From: Leptospira kemamanensis
GTDB lineage: Bacteria; Spirochaetota; Leptospiria; Leptospirales; Leptospiraceae
Assembly (NCBI RefSeq): GCF_004769665.1
Contig: NZ_RQGG01000004.1
Location: 1-25,997, forward strand
Reading direction: 5' to 3'
Length of the DNA: 25,997 bases
Below, one piece after another: positions 9,141-16,560 of the stretch. Each line of letters starts with the position of its first letter. The stretch's first letter is position 1. The notes under the pieces were generated by a model. That model was not told the origin of the DNA, ran no database searches, and saw only the letters and a list, made by a program, of their open reading frames with translations. A program made the position numbers and the translations under genes.

Positions 9141-9168
9141 TTTTTTTCATTTAATCACTATTTTTTTT
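9136..9168 (+). terminator. weak hairpin plus T-run after the Cys-repeat gene
   Basis: AATAGT (9136-9141) pairs with ACTATT (9157-9162) and is followed by a run of T to 9168. The stem is short and AT-only, so this is a modest candidate. Confidence 0.35.
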
Positions 9169-10036
9169 GTCGGAACCACTGGTAACATTTTTTACCAGGA
9201 AGGTATAAGATTCCGGCTAACACAAACCATGGGATCATCCAAACCAGTAAATAGGTAAACTCTAAGAAAAGGTTGGTGATCCCAACCAACGCATTTTGGT
9301 ACACGGGTATGATGATTTTGTCCGTGGGTGTAGGAACACTAAAACTGACGGATACGGTTGCCCATTTCACTCGATCTTGGATTTTCCAAATTTGATGTTC
9401 CGCTTGGTCTAATCCATTTTCACTTGTTGTGATAGCTTCTTCAATCGCTTCCCAATTTTTTGAATTGCTAGTGGATTGCCCACTTGCATTGACCCTTCTT
9501 TGGTAACGTATTTTCTCTCGATTCGATTTGATTTTTTCCCATACCAAACCTTCCGTATGATCAATCGTGTTAATGTTTTCTTGTTGTAATGTTCCATAAC
9601 GATCTAGTTCCAAAAGAGCATCATAAAGTTTTTCTGCTTTGATTCGCATTCGAACATTCATAGAAGGAGAATCTGTATTCGTAGCAGAACTGGATTCGAT
9701 AAACCCATACTTCGAAACAAACAACAAGAGATCATTTCTCGTTTTGATGAGATCCATTGTTTGGTAACTCAAATCAATTTGAAATTCCAAATATCGATCT
9801 TGGGTGTTTTGCAAAGGAAGAAACACAGAACCCAATCGATTGTCTGTCGTTTGTGGGGTTGGTTCTGCACTTTCCTCCATGGCGGGAGCCATGGGTGCCG
9901 ATTTTTTCTCACGGGAAGCGGAAGCAATCATTAGGTCTTCGGACACCGTGGCTTCCTTTTCCTCACTCTGTGATTTGCCACAGTCAAAAAGAAAGAGAAG
10001 CAAAACAGAAACGATCACTATGTTAATTTTTTTCAC
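9158..10036 (-). CDS. DUF4349 family lipoprotein
   Basis: About 292 residues from the GTG at 10036, chosen because AGGA lies seven bases upstream and MKKINIV then begins a normal signal peptide. The frame is open to a TTG at 10054. The signal ends in a spirochaete-type lipobox (LFLFDC), so it is a predicted lipoprotein. After a low-complexity linker comes the DUF4349 pattern: YLEFQIDLSYQTMDLIKTRNDL, YGFIESSSATN, MNVRMRIKAEKLYDALLELDRYG and a coiled region. A C-terminal transmembrane helix (LVWMIPWFVLAGILYLPG) and a basic tail follow. Family members are anchored envelope proteins of unknown function. The gene is convergent with the Cys-repeat gene and leaves 17 bp between stops. Confidence 0.85.
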   Translation of the reverse strand: MKKINIVIVSVLLLFLFDCGKSQSEEKEATVSEDLMIASASREKKSAPMAPAMEESAEPTPQTTDNRLGSVFLPLQNTQDRYLEFQIDLSYQTMDLIKTRNDLLLFVSKYGFIESSSATNTDSPSMNVRMRIKAEKLYDALLELDRYGTLQQENINTIDHTEGLVWEKIKSNREKIRYQRRVNASGQSTSNSKNWEAIEEAITTSENGLDQAEHQIWKIQDRVKWATVSVSFSVPTPTDKIIIPVYQNALVGITNLFLEFTYLLVWMIPWFVLAGILYLPGKKCYQWFRQKK

Positions 10037-10174
10037 AACAAATCCTATACACAATCATTCTAATCAATACTAACAAACAAAGGCTCAATCATTCTCAATC
10101 CGAAGATTTAGAAAGATGTTTTCCAATATTGAATTAGAATATTTTAGCAATCTAGATTGATGCATTTCCCTCTG

Positions 10175-11428
10175 TCATACTTTCTTCGTCAGAAAGGATT
10201 GTGCGGGGATGACAAATGGAATTTTGATTTCGGCAAAACCAATCCCACCACTCATTACTTCCATCGGTTGGTTTTTGAAATACATTTCTTCTACTACAAA
10301 AGGAACTACTTCTTCTGTATTCGGTGAGATCACTTCAAGCACATCTCCTTTCTCAATTTTATTTTTCACTTCTATGGTAATCCGATTTGTTTTAGTTTCA
10401 AATTCTTTGACCAAACCAACATAGTGATGTGTTTTCTGTTTACTGGTTCCAAACTCATGGTTTTGAAAATTTAGTTCATCTTCTGGAACTCGGTCTTCTA
10501 AACCCCTGGTTAAAAATCCGGAAAAGTACTTTCGGGAAGAAAGTTTGTCCAATTCCTCTAACCACTTACGATTCAAACCTTCACCTCGTGACAATTCATC
10601 TAATGTATGACGATAACTCCTTGCTACCATCCCTACATAAAAATCATTTTTAGTTCGTCCCTCTACTTTTAAGGAATCAACTCCCACCTCACATAAATCT
10701 TGTAAAAATTCAATGGCACGTAGGTCTTTTGAATTCATTAAAAAAGTACCTTCTTCATCCGAGATCAATTCCATCGGTTCGTCATTTTGTTTTGGATTCG
10801 TCACATATACTTTATACAAATCACGACAAGCATTGTTACAAGAACCTTGGTTTGCATCTCGATTCTTAAAGTATTGACTCATAAAACAACGACCACTATG
10901 AGCGATACAAATTGATCCATGAACAAAAACTTCAATTTCCATATCAGGAACTTTTTCTTTGATTTCTTTAATTTCAGGTATAGAAACTTCGCGAGATAAA
11001 ATAACACGAGTAGCACCATATTCTTTCCAAAATTGAACAGCCGCATAATTCATTGTATTGGCTTGCACGGAGATATGGATGTTTAATTCGGGATGAGCCG
11101 TTTTTGTGAGATGGATGAGACCTGGATCGGCCATAATCAAAGCATCTGGTTTTAGCTCTGCCATTTGGTTTAGGTATTTTGAATAAGATCCAAGTTTAGA
11201 GTTACGAGGAATATTATTTACAGTGAAATATATTTTTTTATTCAGATTCCTTGCTATATTAACAGCCGTTTGTAAGTCTTCCATAGAAAATTCATTTTCT
11301 CTTGCACGTAAAGAATAACGAGGGACACCACAATAAACAGCATCTGCTCCATAGAGATAAGCAATTTTTAGTTTCTCTAAATTTCCTGCAGGTAATAATA
11401 ATTCTGGAATGTTTCTAATTGTATTCAT
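10175..11428 (-). CDS. trhP: tRNA 5-hydroxyuridine synthase TrhP (peptidase U32 family)
   Basis: A 417-residue protein close to E. coli TrhP (YegQ). Conserved blocks are ELLLPAGNLEKLKIAYLYGADAVYCG, PRYSLRARENEF, DALIMADPGLI, VQANTMNYAAVQFWKEYGATRVILSRE, EVFVHGSICIAHSGRC, NQGSCNNACRDLY, MNSKDLRAIEFL and SLKVEGRTKNDFYV. Cys174, Cys181, Cys197 and Cys201 are candidate iron-sulfur ligands. U32 enzymes of this group use prephenate as hydroxyl source to make ho5U at tRNA position 34; the old peptidase name is misleading. It lacks a stretch of about 35 residues present in the E. coli protein after the Cys region. It is cytosolic and appears to be a single-gene unit divergent from the CopD-like gene. 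Confidence 0.9.
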   Translation of the reverse strand: MNTIRNIPELLLPAGNLEKLKIAYLYGADAVYCGVPRYSLRARENEFSMEDLQTAVNIARNLNKKIYFTVNNIPRNSKLGSYSKYLNQMAELKPDALIMADPGLIHLTKTAHPELNIHISVQANTMNYAAVQFWKEYGATRVILSREVSIPEIKEIKEKVPDMEIEVFVHGSICIAHSGRCFMSQYFKNRDANQGSCNNACRDLYKVYVTNPKQNDEPMELISDEEGTFLMNSKDLRAIEFLQDLCEVGVDSLKVEGRTKNDFYVGMVARSYRHTLDELSRGEGLNRKWLEELDKLSSRKYFSGFLTRGLEDRVPEDELNFQNHEFGTSKQKTHHYVGLVKEFETKTNRITIEVKNKIEKGDVLEVISPNTEEVVPFVVEEMYFKNQPMEVMSGGIGFAEIKIPFVIPAQSFLTKKV

Positions 11429-11553
11429 GTTCTATTTCCATTCCAAAAATGTTTCCTTGGCCTTAAAGAAAAATACGAGATCAAAGTTTTAGAGTGTTTC
11501 TAATTGAAAAAATAGAACGACAAAAGAATGTTCTCTTGAACATCATCACATCT

Positions 11554-12054
11554 ATGTGGTCTTATTTAATTTGGTTATTTTTACATATACTTTCTGCCAT
11601 GATTTGGGTGGGAGGTATGATCTTTTATGTAATTGTGGTGATGCCAGTCATCCGTAACCAAAAACTGAAAGAACAAAAACAAACCTTACTCCAGTTAACG
11701 GCTCTTCAATTCCGTAAAATCTCTTATTTTCTATTTTTTCTTTTTTTCCTCTCTGGATTTGGAATTTTATATACCAAAGGATATTTATCTTCTGGGGAAA
11801 TGTTTTCCTTTTTTACATCTAACTTAGGTTATTTGTTTTTAATCAAAATTGGACTTTTCCTGATTTTATTCATCTCATCCTTGTATCATGATTTTATCTC
11901 TGGTCCAAAAACTTTCGAATATTTAGAGAAGGATTCCGTATTGTATGAACGTTATAGGAAACGTTCTGGTTTCTTTGGCCGACTCAACTTACTCCTTTCC
12001 TTATCCATTGCCATTCTTGGCATTTTAGCTTCACGAGGAGTCTCTCTATTTTAG
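11554..12054 (+). CDS. CopD-like integral membrane protein
   Basis: About 166 residues from the ATG at 11554. The open frame reaches back to a GTG at 11494, so the start is uncertain. Four hydrophobic helices: LIWLFLHILSAMIWVGGMIFYVIVVMPV, YFLFFLFFLSGFGIL, YLFLIKIGLFLILFISSLYHDFISGPK and a last one near LLSLSIAILGILA. The FLH..SAMIWVGG and LYHDF..GP patterns are typical of CopD/PcoD-type four-helix proteins. In these, membrane His residues may bind heme or copper. Its position just before a heme/copper respiratory region is suggestive, but transport of copper is not shown by the sequence. Confidence 0.7.
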   Translation: MWSYLIWLFLHILSAMIWVGGMIFYVIVVMPVIRNQKLKEQKQTLLQLTALQFRKISYFLFFLFFLSGFGILYTKGYLSSGEMFSFFTSNLGYLFLIKIGLFLILFISSLYHDFISGPKTFEYLEKDSVLYERYRKRSGFFGRLNLLLSLSIAILGILASRGVSLF

Positions 12055-12104
12055 TCCTCAAAAATCCTCTTGACTCTTGAGGGGTTCGACTTCGACTGAA
12101 CTAA

Positions 12105-13502
12105 ATGATTTCGAGTCGCATTTTCAATTTTATATTGATTCTAATTTTGCCTGTGGCAAACCTACTCTTTCATACTCCATTGGATGCATTTCATGGAATC
12201 ATGCAACCGGCGTTTGGTGCAAGGCAAGCGGGGATGGGGGGAGCCTTTCAAGCTGTGGGAGGATCGGTGATGGACTTGGAATCAAATCCTTCTCATTTGA
12301 CACGTGTCAATCGAACCAAATGGGAGTTAGGTTCTGCCTTTCACTTTCCTACCATTTCCTACGAGGACTTATACATTGATGAGAATCCAGAAAAAACTTA
12401 CCAAAACAAAATTGTGGAGTCACCGAAGGCTGTCCTTCCCTACTTGGGAATCATCAAACCTATCACAAATCAAATTGGAATTGGATTTGCCATTTATGCA
12501 CAAGGTGGTGGTGGAGGACATTTCAAAAACATCAAAAGACAAACTCCAGATGGTCGTTCCCTAAATGAAATTTTTGGTATGGATATCCCCTTTGTGGGAG
12601 AGAGAAAACAAGCGGTAGAAGACTTAACTTTTCGGTTTATGACCACCAAAGCTACGTTTGGTGTTGGATTCAAAAAAGGAAATTTTGCCTTAGGACTTGG
12701 TTTGGATTTTGTTTATGGATTTATGCAATTAAAACGCACTTACCAAGATGAAACAAGAAGCCTTACCATTCCAGGAGGGATTCGTTATCAAAGTGATTCT
12801 GCTTATACCTTAGGTGGCAAAATTGGTTTCTCCTACGACATCACGGAAACAATTCGAATTGCTTATTCCTACACTTCTCGAAATGTGCTTCCTTTGGATG
12901 GAACCATGCATGTGGATTCTTATATGCCGGAACGATCTTTTGGTACCAGAGTCTCTCGTTATATGATTTGGCCTGACAAACATATTGCAGGAATTTCATA
13001 TCATAAGGATCGATTGGTTTTCGCATTGGATCTAAAATACATCCCATGGTCCGAAAGTTTTAGTTCAAGCAAATTTCGATTAGAAGATGTTTGGATGAAA
13101 ACACCCATTGGAGCCGAAACCAATACCTTTCAATTTAATTTAAATTGGAAAGATCAGACAATCATTGCAATGGGATTGGAGTATCAATGGAATGAAACAT
13201 ATAAAACAAGAATGGGATATAGTTATGGGAACAATATTATTCCGGCAAATGGTGTCAGTCCCATGTTAGGTGCCAGTATAATACACCATTTATCTTTAGG
13301 AGGAAGTATTTCTTGGAATGATACTTCATTTCATATAGCTTGTGAATATGGATTTCCTAAAAAAACCTACGGAGGCAAAACTTCTGACTGGACGTTATCT
13401 CACTCTGTATTTTCTACTTCAGAAGTGCATCCCATGCAATATTCTTATCAAAAAACGATGAGTGTCTTTAGCGTATATTTAGGAATGGAACAATACATTT
13501 AA
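12105..13502 (+). CDS. OmpP1/FadL-type outer-membrane protein
   Basis: 465 residues with a signal peptide (FNFILILILPVANLLFHT). The hatch-like family start follows: FGARQAGMGGAFQAVGGSVMDLESNPSHL, the usual GxxGAxxA..D....NPA pattern of FadL/TodX channels. The rest alternates in beta-strand fashion and ends with an aromatic strand (FSVYLGMEQYI). FadL proteins carry hydrophobic substrates through the outer membrane by lateral diffusion; the substrate here is unknown. It is first in a tight run: the cytochrome c' gene starts 20 bp after its stop and two small membrane proteins follow. The FadL pairing with heme proteins is unusual. Confidence 0.8.
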   Translation: MISSRIFNFILILILPVANLLFHTPLDAFHGIMQPAFGARQAGMGGAFQAVGGSVMDLESNPSHLTRVNRTKWELGSAFHFPTISYEDLYIDENPEKTYQNKIVESPKAVLPYLGIIKPITNQIGIGFAIYAQGGGGGHFKNIKRQTPDGRSLNEIFGMDIPFVGERKQAVEDLTFRFMTTKATFGVGFKKGNFALGLGLDFVYGFMQLKRTYQDETRSLTIPGGIRYQSDSAYTLGGKIGFSYDITETIRIAYSYTSRNVLPLDGTMHVDSYMPERSFGTRVSRYMIWPDKHIAGISYHKDRLVFALDLKYIPWSESFSSSKFRLEDVWMKTPIGAETNTFQFNLNWKDQTIIAMGLEYQWNETYKTRMGYSYGNNIIPANGVSPMLGASIIHHLSLGGSISWNDTSFHIACEYGFPKKTYGGKTSDWTLSHSVFSTSEVHPMQYSYQKTMSVFSVYLGMEQYI

Positions 13503-13522
13503 AACTTAGAAGGAAAAACAGA

Positions 13523-14005
13523 ATGAAAAAATCACCTTTAGCAAAAATAGCCATCCTCTTATGGTTCGTCACAATCGCCACCATCGGATACTTTTTATAC
13601 TTTGGCAACACAAGTACTTCGCTTGATACAAGAACTGCCATCCACTTAACACCAGCAGAACGCCAACTAGTCCTCACTGAAATGAGAGCCCTACTAGAAG
13701 CCGTAAACGGTATGTTAGCTGGTTTAGGTGAAAAAGATTATGAAAAGGCTGCAAAATCAGCAGAAGCTGTAGGTATGGGTCTTGTTGCCAGTTTGGAACA
13801 CCAAGAAAAAACAATTTTATTAAAACTGCCTGTATCCTTTAAAAAAATGGGATTTGGAACCCATGAAAAATTTGATTTGATTGCTAGTAAAATTAGGAAA
13901 AAAGAAGAGATTCATAACATCTTAAAGGAGATGGATGATCTCACAAAAAACTGTGTAGCATGCCATGCAGGTTATAAAATTGAAATAGACACAGAAAAAA
14001 AATAA
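13523..14005 (+). CDS. membrane-anchored cytochrome c'-like protein
   Basis: 160 residues. The N-terminal hydrophobic helix (AKIAILLWFVTIATIGYFLYF) lacks an obvious cleavage site and probably anchors a periplasmic domain. The mature part is a predicted four-helix bundle with a single C-terminal heme motif CVACH at 144-148, the hallmark layout of class II cytochromes c (cytochrome c' and c556 types), where the heme site lies on the last helix. Cytochromes c' commonly bind nitric oxide. AAGGA lies nine bases upstream of the ATG. Eighteen bases separate it from the next gene, so it is probably co-transcribed with the FadL-like gene and the two heme-copper-oxidase-like genes. Confidence 0.8.
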   Translation: MKKSPLAKIAILLWFVTIATIGYFLYFGNTSTSLDTRTAIHLTPAERQLVLTEMRALLEAVNGMLAGLGEKDYEKAAKSAEAVGMGLVASLEHQEKTILLKLPVSFKKMGFGTHEKFDLIASKIRKKEEIHNILKEMDDLTKNCVACHAGYKIEIDTEKK

Positions 14006-14023
14006 TGGAATCCAGGAAATCAG

Positions 14024-14443
14024 ATGCCAAAGATATCTAGATACTTTATCAAATCGGGAATGTTGTTTTTGTTCACGGGAGTTTTGATTTTTGCGGTGAA
14101 TGAGTTTCCTGGTTTACAACTACAATATCCTTTACTTCCGATTTATTGGCATATGATTGCTCTCGGATGGATTTCACAAATCATTATGGGAGTTGCACTT
14201 TGGATGTTTCCAAAAGGTAAATCATCTCTTTCTAAACATGGCTCCTTACTTTCCTGGGTATCATTTATCTCTTTAAACTTAGGACTTGTGTTTCGCTTTT
14301 GTTCCGAACCATTTTTATCAACGCATACGGAAATTGTATTTTATCCATTTCTCTTATCCATTGTTTTTCAAATCATAGGAATTTTCTCTTTTATTTTGGA
14401 AATTTGGCCAAGACTCACACCAGTAGTAAGGAAACCTTCTTAA
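14024..14443 (+). CDS. four-helix membrane protein resembling part of heme-copper oxidase subunit I (copy 1)
   Basis: 139 residues, four predicted membrane helices. The second carries IYWHMIALGWISQIIMGVAL followed by WMFPKGK, a His-containing helix and WMFP turn like those in heme-copper oxidase or NorB catalytic subunits. Full catalytic subunits have about twelve helices, so this is a single-module relative rather than an oxidase. A good AGGA lies before the ATG. It has a paralogue immediately downstream (3-bp gap), sharing the H...W/GW..Q.IMG.A.WMFPK signature. The pair sits behind a cytochrome c', so heme binding or a quinol/NO-related role is possible but unproven. Confidence 0.7.
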   Translation: MPKISRYFIKSGMLFLFTGVLIFAVNEFPGLQLQYPLLPIYWHMIALGWISQIIMGVALWMFPKGKSSLSKHGSLLSWVSFISLNLGLVFRFCSEPFLSTHTEIVFYPFLLSIVFQIIGIFSFILEIWPRLTPVVRKPS

Positions 14444-14446
14444 CTT

Positions 14447-14857
14447 ATGTTTCCTCTCCCTTCTGTTTGGTTCCTTCGTGCTGCATTCGTTTATTTATTC
14501 GTAGGAACAACGTTAGGAGGCGTTCTCATGTCTCAGAAACTACTGTTATGGAATGAGAAAATTTGGATTTTGTTACCCCTTCATTATTCCATTCTCATTT
14601 GGGGTTTTCTCATCCAATTCATCATGGGTACAGCCTATTGGATGTTTCCCAAACATCTTTCTGAATATCCAAGAGGTTCCACCTCCCAAGTTTGGTTTTT
14701 ATTTTTTAGTTACAATCTTGGATTTGTATGTGTATTACTTTCCATGATCTTAGGGAATGTTTTGTATTTAAATACCTTTGGTAAATTACTAATGACAATG
14801 GCAGTCATGCTATTCATCAAACTCATCTGGGTTCGCTCTATTTCTTACAATCCATAA
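14447..14857 (+). CDS. four-helix membrane protein resembling part of heme-copper oxidase subunit I (copy 2)
   Basis: 136 residues with the same plan as the preceding gene: an N-terminal helix (AAFVYLFVGTTLGGVLM) and a second helix with LPLHYSILIWGFLIQFIMGT followed by AYWMFPKHL. Two more helices follow, with a short basic tail. The conserved His sits at the start of helix two in both copies. AGGAAA lies about 12 bases before the ATG. The two proteins probably pair as a heterodimer, inferred from paralogy and tandem order. The gene ends 8 bp before the convergent bacteriohemerythrin stop. Confidence 0.7.
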   Translation: MFPLPSVWFLRAAFVYLFVGTTLGGVLMSQKLLLWNEKIWILLPLHYSILIWGFLIQFIMGTAYWMFPKHLSEYPRGSTSQVWFLFFSYNLGFVCVLLSMILGNVLYLNTFGKLLMTMAVMLFIKLIWVRSISYNP

Positions 14858-14865
14858 TTTAAGTT

Positions 14866-15303
14866 TTACAAAACTAATTTGATGTATGGTTTGTAATTCA
14901 TATCTTCTAATAAAATATGATTGGTTAACCACTGTCTCAAAAACCCAATCAATTCGCTAAAAAATCGGTTTAATTCTTCATCGTTTGTCAATAATTGAGT
15001 CGATGTTAAACGATTTTTTAATTCTAAAATTTTGTCTGTGAACCGATCGTGTTGTTTTTTGTGTGCTTCTAAATCAGGATATTGGTTTAATTCCATCACA
15101 CGTTCTTCAATTAAAAAATGGCTGAGAGTGTAGTCTTCCAATTCAGAAACAGCATCCACAAGTGACTTTGTTTTGGTGACAAGATGACCTTTGTTTTCCA
15201 AATAAATGGATTCAATTTGATTGATAAGTCGAAACAATTTTTTGTGTTGTGAGTCAATCTCTGAAATATTGGTCTCATATTTTACATCCCAATTTGCAAT
15301 CAT
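14866..15303 (-). CDS. bacteriohemerythrin
   Basis: A 145-residue cytosolic protein from the ATG at 15303, which has GAGG five bases upstream; the frame is open to 15423. All seven hemerythrin di-iron ligands are in place: His20, His62, Glu66, His81, His85, His129 and Asp134 (IDSQHKKLF, SHFLIEE, HKKQH, HILLED). Single-domain bacteriohemerythrins bind O2 and sometimes NO and are typical of microaerobic life. It lies divergently from the nos operon. Both FNR-type palindromes are 89-136 bp upstream of its start, so common oxygen or NO control is likely. Confidence 0.92.
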   Translation of the reverse strand: MIANWDVKYETNISEIDSQHKKLFRLINQIESIYLENKGHLVTKTKSLVDAVSELEDYTLSHFLIEERVMELNQYPDLEAHKKQHDRFTDKILELKNRLTSTQLLTNDEELNRFFSELIGFLRQWLTNHILLEDMNYKPYIKLVL

Positions 15304-15391
15304 AACTACCTCTTCGTTTCCATTTTTTCCTAACCACCTTAGAGACAAAGTTTTAAACCCCAAAACCAGGAAATTGGGGGCATACCTAAGA

Positions 15392-15405
15392 TTGATAAAT
15401 ATCAA
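15392..15405. promoter_or_regulatory. perfect FNR/Dnr-type palindrome, distal to nos
   Basis: TTGATAAATATCAA matches TTGAT-N4-ATCAA at every defined position. It lies between divergent bacteriohemerythrin and the nos operon. It is 34 bp upstream (centre to centre) of a second perfect copy. Confidence 0.8.
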
Positions 15406-15425
15406 CTTATTCCGGCCATTCACGC

Positions 15426-15439
15426 TTGATCCAGATCAA
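15426..15439. promoter_or_regulatory. perfect FNR/Dnr-type palindrome, proximal to nos
   Basis: TTGATCCAGATCAA is a perfect TTGAT-N4-ATCAA site. A possible -10 (TATTCAAT, 15460-15467) lies 30-32 bp downstream of its centre, the spacing of a class II FNR-activated promoter with the box near -41.5. This puts the transcript start near 15473. It supports translation from 15499 rather than from the earlier ATG at 15466. Confidence 0.8.
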
Positions 15440-15498
15440 TGTAATTAAACTGAGACTGGTATTCAATGATTCTAGATCCAAATATTGGGCGGTACCAA

Positions 15499-16062
15499 AT
15501 GAAAAATCAATTCTCTCAAATAACAATGATTATGATTCTAACCATCATTTTCTTCACAGCGGCAAACTGTGGGAAAAGTGATGAAACAAATGCAGGGAAA
15601 GGAATCTCGTCTGTAGCAGATGATAAATCACAACAAGATGTTCTGAAAATAGCCATCGGATCAAAAGATCACACCACACTCGTGGCAGCCGTTCAAGCGG
15701 CAGGCCTTGTTGACTCACTGGCAAACCAAGGGCCTTTTACCGTTTTTGCACCAACCAATGATGCTTTTGCAAAATTGCCTGCAGGTACTGTAGATGATCT
15801 TTTAAAATCCAGCAATAAGGATACCTTAAAAAATATTTTAGAGTATCATGTGGTTGTTGGTAACCTAACAGAAGCTATTTTAAAGTCTGAGTTCACAGGA
15901 AAAGATGATGAACTTGGTATGGCAAATGGTGCTCACACAAAAGTAACCGTTAAAAATGGAAAAACATTAATCAATGGAGCAACCATCATTGCTTCCATTC
16001 CAGCTGCAAATGGAATCATTCATGTTGTGGATACAGTGTTACTTCCACCAGAAAAAAAATAA
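15499..16062 (+). CDS. fasciclin-domain lipoprotein at the head of the nos operon
   Basis: 187 residues from the ATG at 15499. The frame is open to 15466, but the predicted transcript start lies after that codon. Signal peptide with lipobox FTAANC (lipidated Cys24). One fasciclin/BIgH3 domain covers about residues 48-185: TTLVAAVQAAGLVDSLANQG, PFTVFAPTNDAFAKLP, LKNILEYHVVVG, NGKTLINGATI, and the C-terminal NGIIHVVDTVLLP. Fasciclin modules mediate protein or surface binding. Similar lipoproteins occur in clade II nos clusters of Bacteroidetes as I recall, so the placement is not accidental. A role in assembling or docking NosZ with its donor is an inference. Confidence 0.88.
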   Translation: MKNQFSQITMIMILTIIFFTAANCGKSDETNAGKGISSVADDKSQQDVLKIAIGSKDHTTLVAAVQAAGLVDSLANQGPFTVFAPTNDAFAKLPAGTVDDLLKSSNKDTLKNILEYHVVVGNLTEAILKSEFTGKDDELGMANGAHTKVTVKNGKTLINGATIIASIPAANGIIHVVDTVLLPPEKK

Positions 16063-16090
16063 GTCACTATCAAAGAAAGGAGTAGGAACA

Positions 16091-16552
16091 ATGAATCGAT
16101 ACAAATCAAAAGAAGGATCCATTAGATTAAAAATCGGAATCTTAATGGGTCTTATATCGTTTTTAACAATTTTCGCTTGTGGAGGAGAGAAAACAGAAGA
16201 AACACCAGCATCTAACGCTAGTTCAAAGGGTGTTGGTCCTGTATCATCAGTCACCATCGGTGCTTTAGACCAAGCAATGGCTGATAGAGGGAAAAAACAA
16301 TTTGAAGCAAAATGTTCTGCATGTCATAAATTTGAAGAAAAGGTCGTAGGCCCTGCTCTTCAAGATGTAACATTAAGAAGAACTCCAGAATGGATCATGA
16401 ACATGATCTTAAATCCAGTGGAAATGACTCAAAAAGATCCTATTGGACAAGAGTTACTTGGTGAACACCTCGTACAAATGACATTCCAGAATGTTAAAGA
16501 GGAAGAAGCGAGAGAGATACTCGAATACTTCCGTAAAATGGATTTAAAATAG
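16091..16552 (+). CDS. lipoprotein monoheme cytochrome c, candidate NosZ electron donor
   Basis: 153 residues from the ATG at 16091, which has GGAG about 11 bases upstream. Signal peptide ends LTIFAC (lipidated Cys30). A single CSACH heme motif (75-79) and the pattern GKKQFEAKC...VVGPAL...RTPEWIMNMILNP define a class I-type c domain of about 90 residues. Met130 or a nearby Met is the likely distal ligand. It lies 28 bp after the fasciclin gene and 8 bp before nosZ. Since no other nos electron-transfer genes are present, it probably reduces the CuA site of NosZ. This is context-based inference. Confidence 0.88.
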   Translation: MNRYKSKEGSIRLKIGILMGLISFLTIFACGGEKTEETPASNASSKGVGPVSSVTIGALDQAMADRGKKQFEAKCSACHKFEEKVVGPALQDVTLRRTPEWIMNMILNPVEMTQKDPIGQELLGEHLVQMTFQNVKEEEAREILEYFRKMDLK

Positions 16553-16560
16553 GTAACTAT

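Noticed and set aside
12077..12379. Plus-strand frame of 100 codons overlapping the FadL-like start
   Set aside because: It is out of frame with the clear FadL hatch motif and has no recognisable content.
14858..14885. AGTTTT-AC-AAAACT palindrome between convergent genes as a terminator
   Set aside because: The loop is only two bases and the stem is AT-only; it lies mostly inside the bacteriohemerythrin coding end.
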